DNA of 64,000 bases from assembly GCA_013176395.1 (NCBI GenBank), contig JABMLP010000016.1:868001-932000 (forward strand). The letters are read 5' to 3'. A program made the translations under genes and the position numbers. Numbering within the stretch: position 1 is the first letter of the stretch; each line of letters begins with the position of its first letter. The notes beneath the pieces were generated by a model. The model was not told the origin of the DNA, made no database searches, and saw nothing but the letters and a program-made list of their open reading frames with translations. Below are positions 21,791 to 33,117 of the stretch, piece after piece. Source of the DNA: Venturia oleaginea (Eukaryota > Ascomycota > Dothideomycetes > Venturiales > Venturiaceae).

Positions 21791-22571
21791 GGTGAATATG
21801 AAGGGGCCTGATTGAAACGATGGTTCGTGCGAGGGGTGAAAGGTGGTGGGAGAGGCTGTAAGACGCGTCAGTTATGTCTGGAAATGGGGTCCGCAACGTA
21901 GGGATCATATTTGCAATAGCGAGTCCAAGAATCAATGGGAATATATATTACACCAGCGGTTACAGTGTAGTTAGATACTCCAGAAGGTTGCAGGAGCAGT
22001 AATCGAAGTGCGTTTATGGTGGAGGACGGGAGGCACGGTCAAAGGAGATAGTGCTACGCGTCGGCGAACTTTCGGCATCATGAAACTAGTGCGGCCGATC
22101 CCGTCAGCCTTGTCGAGCGCCCTATCAGTAGCGTAGTAGATAGTATAGTACCAGGAATGAATCCTCAGGTTTAGCACAACTGTAATTGTATAGCCATTAT
22201 TAATGCCGCAGAGACGATTGACTTAGATTCCTGCCGATGGGACAATGGATGTTCAGCATCAATCTAATCACACGATACCTCTTTTCCACTTGTTATGGAG
22301 GGCCGATAAGATTTCATGTGAGATCAATGTCGATGTACGTAAGAGCCTTTTTTGCAATCAAGGAACAATGTCCCCGCTATGAAATTACATGCTAAGTGGT
22401 ATTCCCGAAAGCAAGCCCCAAAATGAAGACACCTTGATGGATAACCCATCAATCAATTGCTCTTGTCGAGCAATCACCATTCTTTTCCTGGAGGCTGCCA
22501 TGTGAATTTCGAAACGTAGACGCCCTCTGTGGCCTCCTGTTAGACAGGCCTTTAAAAACTCCAGTTCTCCT
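21791..22571. other. Intergenic
   Basis: Promoter side of the F-box gene and 3' flank of the CCCH gene. No gene seen. Confidence 0.5.
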
Positions 22572-24745
22572 CTAAATTCTGACCGTCTTGACGATAGTCG
22601 TATCGATATTGTGCAATTCCCCAGGGAAAACACAATCCGATCCAAAAATGCAAGTCTTGCCTCCGTCAGCATTGTTCCACTTGGCCTTGTCTAAACGAGG
22701 AGGTGCCTGGCAACGATGACCATAGATACACTTGACATCCTCACAACTGCTGCCATTGCGGCAAGCTGCCATACGAGCTACAACGCGCAAGGTATCAAGC
22801 TCGATTTTCGTGGGAGAATGATCATGCTTGTGGGTGCACCTGTCACCGTAAGGGCATTCATGGCGCAAATAGTGAACATTGCACATCTTCAGCTTGCGCA
22901 CACGGTCAACCTCGGCCTTGTCAAAATTACAACCAGGATCCACACGCTGCCCTTTTCGGTTTCGCGGAATGCTTGGTGGACCAGGTATTGCCAAAACAGC
23001 TTTGATGGGTGGCGGTGTCTCCAGCACAGTGGCGGCGGCCTTGGCTTTGCTAGCCCATGTAGTAAGCGGAGCATTGGCAGAGACATCGACAGAGACATCG
23101 ACAGAGGCCACGGATTCAGAAGGCGTCAAGTTCTCATTACGTGCAGGTATGTCATTGCGAGCCGGAATAAAATCGCTACCGAGGACGGCCCACGGAGGCA
23201 GAGCTGACGGTAAGACGATTTTCTGGTTCCTAAAAAGGGTGCCAAATCGTTGCCTCGTGAACGGTACATTGTCGAATTCTTTCTCAAACGGAACGCCTTC
23301 CAGTAGGGTGAGGCGGGGAAAGACCAAGTCGTCGAACACGTAGTTTTCAAGCAATCGCACAAAGCCATTATCATGCGAGCAGCCGAAAATGATATGCCGA
23401 CAATGATAATCATGCGCGTAGAGCTTAAAAGTCTCTGTTCTGAGTTAGCCATGATCGAAAAGATTGGTCACGTCGAGATATTGCAGTTGTGCAATCTAGA
23501 ACGAACTCACCAATAATCTTCTCATCGGCACGATCTTTGCCAGATCCGACATCGACGAAATCGAACAATTTGCGACCTTGGGTGAAACCCTTCACAAAGT
23601 CTTTCTTCACCTGAGGAGATGTAACGATTCCAGCCTTGCTGCATGCCTCAGCTAAACCCTCCACGTTGGCATAAAAACGGGCGACAACTTTGGTAGAGTC
23701 TGGCAAATCCGGGATGAGTTCGTGGACGTAAATGTTCACCGATTCTTCGAGCATCTTCGCTGCCTTCTTGCCACCGTGGGCACCGGCGGACACAAGGTCG
23801 TCGTGGAACTGTGGCATGCGTTAGTGTGAGGAACGAGGCTCAATAGCAAGAAGCGCCACAGTCAGGTCATTGATTTTCTGCCTGGTGTCGCCTTCGTTGC
23901 TAAGATCAGCATTGTAATTTGATCTGTTGACTGAAAGCGCCAATTTTCTGGCAGTCCACAAGGGAAAAGCCAGAAACTTCTCGCCTGCAATCATAACGGG
24001 AAGGTTGATGTCCGATAACTAGCCTCTATCTTCCAGGCACAACCAAGGATCAACGACCTGACTGTGAAGAGCGCGATTAATGAAGTACTTACAACCATGC
24101 CATCGGCATCCACCAGTATTAGGACAAAGGGATCGCGGTCCTAACGACGTAAGTCAGCTTGCAGTCATGTCATGACAGGTTTTGCTTGTATCTCACCAAA
24201 GCCTTGCGGAGATCAATCACCTGCTGCTGGAGTTCTCGAGTAGATGAAGTTGCTCCAAAATGTTTTGCTCGCGCCAGCTCGATGGCAAATTCGTTGTTCT
24301 GCTTGACAACAAATTCGTAGCGCCATAAAATTTCCTAGAATGGCCGTCAGTCTAGTTCACAGGTCGAGAACATGACGATCACGAAGGCTCAAAAGGTGAA
24401 AGCAGCTTGAAGTCACGATGGATAAAGCTGGGAGTTTGGCAATTCTCAGAGACGTGTTGTCAAACATATTGAGCGATGGATAGAAATTCAAAGACTTGAC
24501 CAAAGGTTTAAAAGTTGTTTCACGGGCAGTGCCGTGGCAAAGATTCGTACCTTGATAAGATTGTCCTTTTCATCTTCGACTTTCTTGAGGCTATCATAGC
24601 GTTTCCATGCGTCTGTGACAGGATCGAGCTCAGTGACGCGATTCGTTCCATTTGTGGTTGGACTGGCAGCCTCCGACATGGTTGCGGAAGTGGAATTACT
24701 TGTGGCGCTGTAATGTGAGAGTTCGGCCTCAGCTTGGTGTGTCAT
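22572..24745 (-). CDS. CCCH zinc-finger protein with conserved fungal N-terminal domain
   Basis: Five exons, 24745-24551, 24334-24197, 24140-24093, 23808-23511 and 23434-22572, give 513 residues. All junctions are GT-AG and keep the frame. The N-terminal third is helical (EILWRYEFVVKQNNEFAIEL). Then comes DRDPFVLILVDADGMVFHDD and a domain through HIIFGCSHDNGFVRLLENYV, typical of fungal CCCH proteins of unknown function (recalled as the DUF7923 type; the label is from memory). The C-terminus carries C-x8-C-x5-C-x3-H-like fingers: CNVHYLRHECPYGDRCTHKH and CRNGSSCEDVKCIYGHRC, with a last cysteine cluster CIFGSDCVFPGELH. An RNA-binding role in nucleus or cytoplasm is inferred from the fingers. 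A second start at codon 23 (MSEAASPT) is possible. Confidence 0.85.
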
Positions 24746-25617
24746 CTGGCAGAGTCTTTTTTTATCTGACGAGTTGAGTATAATTGAGGTGGATGGACAT
24801 TCGTTGGAGTCGCGAAAAGTTTTGTATGTGGAATGAAGGTGCTGGATGTAGGCACGCGATTGTTACACAGGCTCTCATGCAGGGAGACAGCGCGCGAAGA
24901 TGGAGACGGTGAGCAATCTTGCAGATGGTCGATGGAGTCTTGCGGTGGCCCTTGAGTATTTGGGCCTTGTCGCCGTGTTATCGAGATGCAGTGTTTTTCT
25001 CTGGACTGTTGAGTAGTTCAGGTGAGAATGTGCCATTAATCGGCCTTATTCTAAGAACAGACGCCACTGCCACCCATTTTCCCAGGTACGAAATTCAACA
25101 CGGATTGTATGCGCTAGACTCTAGACAAGGCTTGCCATTGCCAGTTGCCACCATGATAAACTATAGTAGGTCTACAATATGGTTTCATGAAATATTTCTA
25201 CTTTAAACGAGGGCTTGCAAGAGTTCCAGGCCGCTATACCATCATCGCCCATGATCCCCATCCAACCCCATCGTTGGTGACCTCAGCAACCAGAATCCAC
25301 CTCAGTTTCTCATTCCCCATCTCTTGCCAGCCATATTGAGCTCGTTGTCGACCCGTCTCTCCCTTCGGACTGTCCTTTGATTTTTTTGACATATATCGCT
25401 AGTATCTGACCAGGGCATTTCCCTGCCACTGCATGCCACCAAACTCTTTTCAATGTCAGCGTTTAGCTTCTCGCGCTTATGCCCAGGATCTAGTACTCCA
25501 CGAACCAGCTAGTTGGGCCGGCAGCCGTCCCTCGTGCTTCCAACCGCAAAGTCGGTGGCATTCATCGAGCGACAGCTCTCCTTCCCTTCGCAAGCCATCA
25601 CACTAGCTTTCGCAGCC
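24746..25617. promoter_or_regulatory. Divergent promoter between CCCH gene and IRC22
   Basis: About 870 bp separate two genes that point away from each other. There is a C/T-rich block near 25310-25370. No gene or clear TATA box is seen. Confidence 0.5.
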
Positions 25618-26733
25618 ATGGGTATTGTCAATTTGGCTGTTCTGTCTTTGTTGGCTCTGACAGCTCAAGCTGCGCCAGCGGTAAGCATTCCTCGACTCCG
25701 GATGTCTTCTCTGTTCAAATGAACGCAATTGCCAGGATGACATCAATCAATTGGCTACCCACCCACAACGATACTAAATACTAATCAATTGCCCAGGTCG
25801 AAGTCAAAGAAGAAACCCCGCAACTATCAGTCGCAGTCACCGCCTCCTTCCCCAATAGCGAGATCTTTGGCGTCAAGCTCGTCAACGGCCATGCCACGCA
25901 AGCCGTTCTCTCCTTAACCAATGCGGAACCAGAACCAGTCAAGGTCCAACTGATAGGTGGCTCACTGTGGACTCTTGAAGCGCCAGGGAAGCCGGAACCT
26001 CACATCGTTCGAAACCTCACGACTGTTCGGTACGACGTGGAGGTACCTGCTGGCACAAATCAAAGCGTGACGTACAACTTTGCCCAGGAACTGTATCCGC
26101 AGGACTTGCGCTTGTTACTTGGGGCTGTCGTAGAGAAGGGTGGGGATGCATTTCAGATCACGCTTTTCAACTCCACGGTTACAGTAGTCGAAGCGCCGCT
26201 TTCGTTTTTCGATCCCCAGATGTGAGTTGCACAATTTCGTTTGCAGGCAGATTTTACAAAATGGAGGGATTGCAAAACTTGGGTTGAACGGCTTCTTTTG
26301 GGCATGTATCGATTTCTCAAAATCGTGGAAAAGAAACAACATTGACCTTCAACCATTGAGCCCGGATTCGATTTTACGGCACCCCGGATCAGGAAGCCCA
26401 TATCACTTTACTTCAGCACTAACATTCTATAGTCTATTCATCTACCTCCTCCTCGCAGCCCTCTTCGGCGGAACCCTCCTCTTCATCTACAACACTTGGA
26501 TCAAAACACTGTTCCCACAGACCAAGCGCCGCGGAAAGGGAGGCGAGCGTGCCAGAACTTCCACGCAAGGCAAGAAGACTGCTGTAGCTCCGGCCGATCA
26601 GGTGTCAGTCATTGGTGCCGACGGCCCCGCAGTCACTGGGTTCGATTCTGCATGGATCCCACCAAACCATCTCCAGAGACCTGAGGCCAAACGGATCCGC
26701 AGTGGCACGCCGAAGGGCAGGGCCAAGGCATAA
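25618..26733 (+). CDS. IRC22: TRAP-alpha / Irc22-type ER membrane protein
   Basis: Three exons, 25618-25680, 25797-26221 and 26433-26733, give 262 residues. An N-terminal signal sequence (MGIVNLAVLSLLALTAQAAP) is followed by a luminal beta-sandwich: FPNSEIFGVKLVNGHATQAV, then RYDVEVPAGTNQSVTYNF, with N-glycosylation sites NLT, NQS and NST. The second splice joins FFDPQI to the membrane helix LFIYLLLAALFGGTLLFIY. A basic cytosolic tail starts NTWIKTLFPQTKRR and ends SGTPKGRAKA. This is the layout of the TRAP-alpha family, the translocon-associated protein of the ER; yeast Irc22 is a member. An in-frame upstream ATG at 25513 would bury the signal sequence, so the later start was chosen. Confidence 0.9.
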
Positions 26734-27015
26734 GTCATGCCTAGCGCTGAGGCATGAGACGACGACGAGGAAAAGCTCATGGATGAGCAACACATGGCAT
26801 TGGACACATAAAATATATGGCAAAGGGATTCGCCTGCCCTTCATTGACGATTATGATTTGTAAGAATAGTTAACAGCGGATATGCAAAAAGAAGGATAAT
26901 CACAGCCATGGCAAATCGAGTAATCCTGTTCAAAAAAATCACTCATTCTCTCGATATACTTTCAACTTTTCGCTGGAGGTACGTTTTAAGAGTATATCGA
27001 CGTTTCCTGGACCCC

Positions 27016-27043
27016 TCTCCAATCTCCAATCTCCAATCTCCAA
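27016..27043. repeat. Four tandem copies of TCTCCAA
   Basis: Four perfect heptamers lie in the gap between two convergent genes, 51 bp before the palindrome. Confidence 0.9.
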
Positions 27044-27094
27044 TCACAACACGGATAATCCTCTTGCTCAAAACCCCTCTACTGATATGCGCCT

Positions 27095-27156
27095 GCCCCA
27101 CAAAAAGAGTCGCCTTGGCGGCTTCGAAGCCGCCAAGGCGACTCTTTTTGTGGGGC
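27095..27156. repeat. 62-bp perfect palindrome
   Basis: Two 31-bp arms are exact reverse complements with no spacer. The left arm starts GCCCCACAAAAAGAGTCG, the centre is TTCGAA, and the right arm ends ACTCTTTTTGTGGGGC. It lies between the 3' ends of IRC22 and SAF1. It is not part of any frame I can support. As RNA it would form a 31-bp hairpin (loopless on paper). Confidence 0.95.
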
Positions 27157-27447
27157 TTATCAAAAGTAGAAAGGTAAGGTAACGGACGTTGTGCTCGGAA
27201 GACTATTTGGCTCTTACTGTCCATCTCAAAAGACTGTTTGACATCTCAGGATAAAGTCTTCAGATTTGACATAAATATCGATAATTTTCCGCAAAGGTGA
27301 TTTGCAAAATCGCCAGAAAATTGTCGTTATCGATCTGGGATTGAAAACGCCGCACTCAATCAAGGTGACTCTCAGAAGACGTGAATTGTTGAACAGATTG
27401 AGGTGTGCATACAATACTCTAGGTACTCGTGTGGGTATATCGCGCTA

Positions 27448-29346
27448 TCATACACTCATAGCAATGTTCCAGTCTGGTTTTTCCTCTTTCCATTCCGAAA
27501 CAGGAATCGTGCCCGGGTGACCCTCCAGCCTAGGGAAATCGTCATCGTGCCAGATATAGCTCTTCTGTCCATGCACTAAGCAGCTGTCCGAGACGGCTTG
27601 GACAAGCTCATCATTGACGACCACCAGAGCGCCGCTATGCCATCCAGCCGCTGCAACGGAGAGAGCAAAGTAAGCCCCCAAGCCATCTTCGTCTTTCTCC
27701 CTGACAGCGGATCGCTTATCCCAACCATTACCCATCTGTTCAATCCATTCACTTATCTCTCCCTGTGCTCGAGAATTGGTGGTGACTAGCCTCCTCCTTT
27801 CCTCAGACTCGTCGTGGTCTTTGCCTCCAGCAGCGAGGAAACGAATCCACTTCTCTTGCATAGGGTGGAACCAGATTCTACGTCCTTTGTAGTAAGCATG
27901 AGGAAGCAGATCGCCGTCACGATTCCAGGCATCGTACTTGATGCCCCGAAGCATGCCAGGTGGAAGGCCCATATCGACGCCACTGCCTAGGCCGAGAGCA
28001 CCTGTCCCGCCTGGCTCGCGACCATAGGAAGAGATGGACCCATCTGAGTGAAGCGCATGGTAATGGTAGTCGCCAAAGGCTAGCTGTACGACTCCTGTAT
28101 GCTGTAAAGCAGGGACGATTGTTAAGGCTGGGCGTGGGGAGAAAGCTTCTCTAGTGCAGGCTTCCAAGTAGTCCTGATCTGCGATTTGTACTTCGCCATT
28201 TCCCTTGAATACGGCAAATTTACGAAAAGATCCATTCAAATCTGTTACACTTGGTGTCAAGTCCTCAGGGGATTTTGCCTGTAGCTCTTTGAGCTCAAAG
28301 CTGTCATGAATGACTCCAGATTCGCTTGTCCAATGAATACGGGCGGCAAAAACCTTCGCGAGGTCCGTGACGAACACGACGAAGTGTTCAAGGACAATGT
28401 AGTTTATCACTTCTCCAACGTCTTCTCCGATCAGGCGTGTCGCCTCGTCTGGCTCTCGTTGTTTGCCTACCGGCCTCTGGTAGCCACTCCTAGGAACGAC
28501 TACCCACTCATCGATCTCCACGGATTGTGCGGATTCCCCGGTGTTAGTCGGGATATCCCACAATACGATGCCAGTGCCAGGTAGAAACGCAGAGCTCTTG
28601 TTCCAGCCCGCTACCACCGAGCGAGCCTTGCCTGAGCTGGCACTCAGATTGCTGAATGAGACATGTCTCCCAGGTGCTCCTGTTTGGCCCCAGCTCCAAA
28701 TAGTGCTATCATCAGACAGTCCAAGTATATGTGCCCTCCCAGAGGAGAACTGGCGGATGGCTACATGAGCACCAGGGTTACTGGGTGTAGTGGGAAACGT
28801 CATGGGGGTCATATCGCTTTTCTGGTTCCATTCTCTTTCGCCATTGATTACACCCACTGTGGATAGCACACCTTTATCGTTCAGAATAGTCGTGGACCAT
28901 CCTCCGCATTGTAAGTCTGCAATCACGCCAAGATCCCGAGCCTGTGTCATTTCCTCTGGCCATGATTGATCAGCTGCTCTTCGGCGTCTGTCCACGATCC
29001 TTGGACCCATGTCCCGCCGATGTATCATTCGTGGAGCATCAGCCTCTTCAACGTTGTGTCCCAAGCAGCCATGTGTGTTCTGGCCCCAGGTGTATACGCG
29101 ACTTTGCGTCAGTAGACGCTTGTAAAGTCGCTGCCAGTGTAGCCCGTCTGCTTGTATACTAGGTCTGTTTGGTAGACGGAATTTGGAGCGAGTAGCGTGC
29201 CTCCAATAGTTGGATTCTGAGCGGAAATTGGGTTCGTTTAGGGACTGGCATGTTGCACAGAGCGAGAGGAAGCTGCCAGCATCGAGATACGGGACTATAA
29301 GGTCAAGGATATCGAGAGGGAGGTCAGAGAAGGTGGTTATGGGCAT
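27448..29346 (-). CDS. SAF1: SCF-associated F-box/RCC1-repeat protein Saf1
   Basis: Intron-less frame of 632 residues from ATG 29346 (MPITTFSDLPLDILDLIVPY); an upstream in-frame ATG at 29442 is less likely because the F-box would start late. Residues 5-45 are an F-box (DLPLDILDLIVPYLDAGSFL and LCATC). It is followed by RCC1-like beta-propeller repeats: SRVYTWGQNTHGCLGHN, CGGWSTTILNDKG, TIWSWGQTGAPGRH and HYHALHSDGSISSYGREP, and near the end AAGWHSGALVV. This pairing is that of yeast Saf1, an SCF ubiquitin-ligase adaptor that targets proteins for vacuolar/proteasomal turnover. The gene converges on IRC22 with the palindrome between them. Confidence 0.9.
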   Translation of the reverse strand: MPITTFSDLPLDILDLIVPYLDAGSFLSLCATCQSLNEPNFRSESNYWRHATRSKFRLPNRPSIQADGLHWQRLYKRLLTQSRVYTWGQNTHGCLGHNVEEADAPRMIHRRDMGPRIVDRRRRAADQSWPEEMTQARDLGVIADLQCGGWSTTILNDKGVLSTVGVINGEREWNQKSDMTPMTFPTTPSNPGAHVAIRQFSSGRAHILGLSDDSTIWSWGQTGAPGRHVSFSNLSASSGKARSVVAGWNKSSAFLPGTGIVLWDIPTNTGESAQSVEIDEWVVVPRSGYQRPVGKQREPDEATRLIGEDVGEVINYIVLEHFVVFVTDLAKVFAARIHWTSESGVIHDSFELKELQAKSPEDLTPSVTDLNGSFRKFAVFKGNGEVQIADQDYLEACTREAFSPRPALTIVPALQHTGVVQLAFGDYHYHALHSDGSISSYGREPGGTGALGLGSGVDMGLPPGMLRGIKYDAWNRDGDLLPHAYYKGRRIWFHPMQEKWIRFLAAGGKDHDESEERRRLVTTNSRAQGEISEWIEQMGNGWDKRSAVREKDEDGLGAYFALSVAAAGWHSGALVVVNDELVQAVSDSCLVHGQKSYIWHDDDFPRLEGHPGTIPVSEWKEEKPDWNIAMSV

Positions 29347-30062
29347 TTTGAAGGTGTGTGTATCAAATGTTCTGGGGTTGTATTGGGCATTGAGTGTAAG
29401 TTCAGGTTCGAGGTGCCAGATGCTGTTTATTCCGAACGTCATGCATCGGAGCTTACGATCCGCTCCACGTGATATTCAGCCTGATCAGTCGCGAAAAGGA
29501 ATCTTCATCAATATCCAGATCAACAAATTTCTGGCAATCTCAAAAATAGTTTCTCCAGAAATTTAGCGATATATGTATTAAGTTAATCGCTTTTGGATAG
29601 CTGAAATCGTGGATTCGACGAGGGAAAGGAAATATGCATGCGCTGGTGAGGGCGTTATACAAAGGTAGCCTCTTGGCCCAGAAGAACATCTCATTGGAAC
29701 CGAGAGATAGACTGCTGCTATGTACTATCTTGGTTTGCTGGTTGTGATGTATGGCGCAATATTACATTCTAGCTGATTCCGAGGAGAAACTTCTAGGTTT
29801 TCATACTCACGATTACGCGAGATCGACATGATATATTTCAAGGATTTTCGAAAACAGTTTCTCTAGAAATTGGTCGGTATTGATCGTGAAATTAGAAATT
29901 GCTCTTGAGTGGCTAGGCTTCTGGCACCGAGGGCCGGGAGGAATCATTTGGCAGCCTCGTCGGTTGAGAAAAAGAAAAGATAAAAGTCTTGGGTCAGAGA
30001 TTGATTTGAGGGATTATCTGCTGTTTCATGACCATGATCCCACTCTGCTAGTATGAAGACGT
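29347..30062. other. Intergenic
   Basis: Promoter of SAF1 and 3' flank of the dienelactone hydrolase gene. Two similar blocks of about 25 bp around AGTTTCTCCAGAAATT (29548) and AGTTTCTCTAGAAATT (29860) are present. No gene seen. Confidence 0.5.
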
Positions 30063-30918
30063 CTAATCATCCTTGACGTACTCATCAAACCATCTAACAG
30101 CCTGAAAGTACGCAGACTCCTTTGCAAACTTCTTCTCCTTGATCTTAAGATCAGTACGAACAGCAAAACCATGTTCGACACCGCCATAAAGGGTTAATTG
30201 ATAAGGCAAACCCTTCTTCGCAAGTAGATCCTCAGTCTTCCTCCTCAACTCAGCTGGGAAAGTGTGGTCAACCTCCGGCGCAGCAATGCTCAATGGTCCC
30301 TTAGCCGCCTCAACCTCTTCGAGCGTGAGGAAAGATGGATGAGCTACAAATCCTGCGTCGACGCCTTTTCCGTCGGCGAGGAAACGGCCAACATACTTTC
30401 CTCCAAAGCAGTACCCTACGGCACCAATGTGCGTGATTCCGTGCTCAGATCTCAAGGCTTTAATGACGGAGCCGAGAATTGGATCGACGACATCTGTGGG
30501 GTGAGTTTTGATCCAGGCCTGGATATCGAAGCTGCCCAGTCCGTCTGTGAGGACACTTTCGGGGACGGGGTTTCCACGGAAGACATCCGGGATTACGACG
30601 AGGTAGCCTGCGCGGGCGAGGTCATCGGCAAGGCTATTTTGAAGGATTAACTATCTGTTGGAAAATAGAGTTTAGAGGGGGACTTACAGCTTGTTGTTGA
30701 TCAATTCGAGACCGAATGCATCGGGGATATACAGGATGGCATTCTTGGTGTCTTTCTCTGGAGTAGAGACATATGATTTGACTTTTTGAGATGTTAGCGG
30801 ACAGGCGACTGAGGAAGAATGAAGAAGACAAACTTCCTCCAACCTCTTTGATCGTTCCAACGGGTTCTCCCTCGTGCTTGACTCCGCTAACGCAACAAGA
30901 GGATGGTGCGTTCGACAT
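30063..30918 (-). CDS. Dienelactone hydrolase family protein
   Basis: Three exons, 30918-30834, 30781-30688 and 30633-30063, give 249 residues. The first donor is the less usual GTTTGT, but joining gives the family sequence GTIKEVGGIKSYVSTPEKD. The alpha/beta hydrolase fold shows the nucleophile elbow GAVGYCFGGKYVG (Cys), the acid in APEVDHTFPAEL (Asp), and the base in GGVEHGFAVR (His). These make the Cys-Asp-His triad of dienelactone hydrolases. There is no targeting signal, so it is likely cytosolic. Fungal members act on various ester or lactone substrates; the natural substrate is not evident and no aromatic-degradation gene lies nearby. Confidence 0.9.
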
Positions 30919-31871
30919 GTTGGTTGATTGAGAAAGTATAATATAAGTGAGGAAGGTTCAAATGAAGATTCAGGTCGACAGATTTTGCAATTCGCGCTCC
31001 TCAGCTATTATATGCCGGCTGCTCGGGCCCGGCACGACCCTGCCACAAATCGGCAGCATCACGATAATGGCAATGGAGATCGATGATGTCGTGCTTGATC
31101 CACCCATACCCATAACCTTAGGACCCAATAAGAAAGATGGAGTTGAGTGGAGATAGCATTCGGCCTTAATCGGGCTTTTCGCGGGCGGATTGGTAATCAA
31201 GTCAAGGGGTCCCACGGTGCACAGCAGATTTCTCTCGCACCTCAGCTCCAACAACAAGTCATCAACTTTGAACAAATTTCGAAATTTTTCTCACCAATAA
31301 CTGTGCATCTAACCCGCCCTCCTTCTGATCCGATCACTCAAAGAGACTCCTGGAAAATGAGCCATGAGGGTGCGAGATGGAGGGTATGCTGGAGCGGGAA
31401 AGTGCGATTTCTGGTCCACAGTCAGGAACTTTGGGGTTCAAGAGTATGAAATTGAAGGGGCTTGGTAGGGTGAGAGTGTGAAGGGAAGAGGGGAAATATC
31501 ATCATGGCCACTGAAGATGCATGTCTTATGGGTTTTGAAATAGCCGTTTTCCATGAGGAGTTCTTCTGCGAATGATCCGCCCGAATCGGGATCGATGGAG
31601 TCGCTGATGTCAAGAAGCGGGTTATCAATTATTTCACTTGATCGGTGATAATAATGGGAAGGGAGGGCTAGATATCTGCCATAACTAATCAAGCGTAGTG
31701 AGGTATTAGGATTCGGAATAGCTGAGATAGTTTTCAGGTGCAAGCGGTTCTATTGTTACATTTTCATTTGTTATGAGATGAGGTCAAATTCTGCTCCATC
31801 CAAATCCCTTCCCCGTATCAAGTCCATCCCAACCTCATCAAACACCCCCCGCTCATCTCCTCTCCACCCAC
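30919..31871. other. Intergenic, about 950 bp
   Basis: Promoter of the dienelactone hydrolase gene and the tail of the next gene. Short frames only. Confidence 0.5.
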
Positions 31872-32474
31872 CTACTCTTCCCCATCACTAACTCTCCCAA
31901 GCCCAAACCCAACCTCCTTCCGCCATTCACCCTCACCCCACCTCTTCACCTTCCCCCGAAACAATCCCCTCCCCATCTCCCCTCCCTCACCACCCCACTC
32001 AGCATAAGCCTCACTCCTCCATATCGCCTCCACATAAATCATATCCCTCTCCACCCCCGGATACACCTTCCCCAAAATCCTCGCCCTCTTCCCCATTAAC
32101 TCTTTCTCCCCACTCCAAGTCTTATGGCTCGGTTTGACTTGTAGCAAGATGTCTTGACGGACTTCACGTGGAAGGTCCAGGAAGGAAGTCGGTGGCCACT
32201 TTTTGTTCTTATTGCCCTTCCTCTTGTCTCGCTCGCTGGAGATGGTGGAGGGGTTTGGTTCATGATACTGTATAACTACCATAGGACTCGGCATTCGCGG
32301 TCTAGACTCCGTGACGATGACGAAATCATCTGTTTCGAAGTCATCTGTATCAACGGTGCTGCTGCTCGTATCAGGAACATCGAATCGGACTTTCTTCGTC
32401 GCGCGCTTGGGTTCCTTCTTCTCTTGGTACGCTATCACCACCATCGGGCTCGTCTTTCGCTTGTGGTTCGCCAT
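31872..32474 (-). CDS. Small F-box-like protein, LPREL family member 2
   Basis: Single exon, 200 residues, start MANHKRKTSPMVVIAYQEKK. The N-terminus has two related phrases, PMVVIAYQEKK and PMVVIQYHEPN, about 50 residues apart, an internal repeat. After a Lys-rich stretch comes PPTSFLDLPREVRQDILLQV, then DMIYVEAIWRSEAYAEW and a Gly/Arg/Lys-rich C-terminus. The DNA near 31800-32060 is strikingly C/T-rich on the plus strand. It shares the motif order of the copies at 2442 and 53560. The function is unknown. Confidence 0.65.
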   Translation of the reverse strand: MANHKRKTSPMVVIAYQEKKEPKRATKKVRFDVPDTSSSTVDTDDFETDDFVIVTESRPRMPSPMVVIQYHEPNPSTISSERDKRKGNKNKKWPPTSFLDLPREVRQDILLQVKPSHKTWSGEKELMGKRARILGKVYPGVERDMIYVEAIWRSEAYAEWGGEGGEMGRGLFRGKVKRWGEGEWRKEVGFGLGRVSDGEE

Positions 32475-33117
32475 GGTGTTTGCTTAGAGACTTGTTAGCT
32501 GTGTGTTCCTGGAGGAAAGTGAGTGAGTCACCTTGTAGTCGCTGAGTTGAGGTGGAAGTTGTTGATAAGAGAAGGACAATAAAGTTGAAAGGAGGATAGA
32601 GAGATGAGTATGTGAGCTTATTTGCAAGTGACCCATAGATCTCAGATCTGATATGACCCGGATGTATCATCAGGACAGCAGAAAAAATACAATACAGTTG
32701 GGCCGTCAGTCCAGGCCGCTTCTTTCCATTTTCAGACCGGATATTCCGCTCGTGGTAGGATCCCTCATTTCAGTATGAATGCCAAACATATTCCTGGTAT
32801 TTCTCGATATCAATTTGCCATGAGTGGTTAAGGTTCAACTTGAAAGTAGGTATCATGAGTAATTACTGAGCACTTAGAAGGGCCTTGTCTTGCACACTGC
32901 CGCAAAACCTGTCGTGTGAGACCAAAGGGCAATGTTGAATTTCATAATCTGTCATTTAGCCATATGTCGCTATGTATGTATACATTTTTCACAAGCAAGT
33001 CTTGGCCTTAGGCTACTCATACCAACCCGGATTGCAAGCACGCAATCCGCTAAGAGCCAAAATTAAAAATGAGGCTGAGCAGTCTACAAAATCGTGGGTC
33101 TCGTTCTCGTTGTTTCG
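32475..33117. other. Intergenic
   Basis: Promoter of the LPREL family gene and 3' flank of PSD2. No gene seen. Confidence 0.5.
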
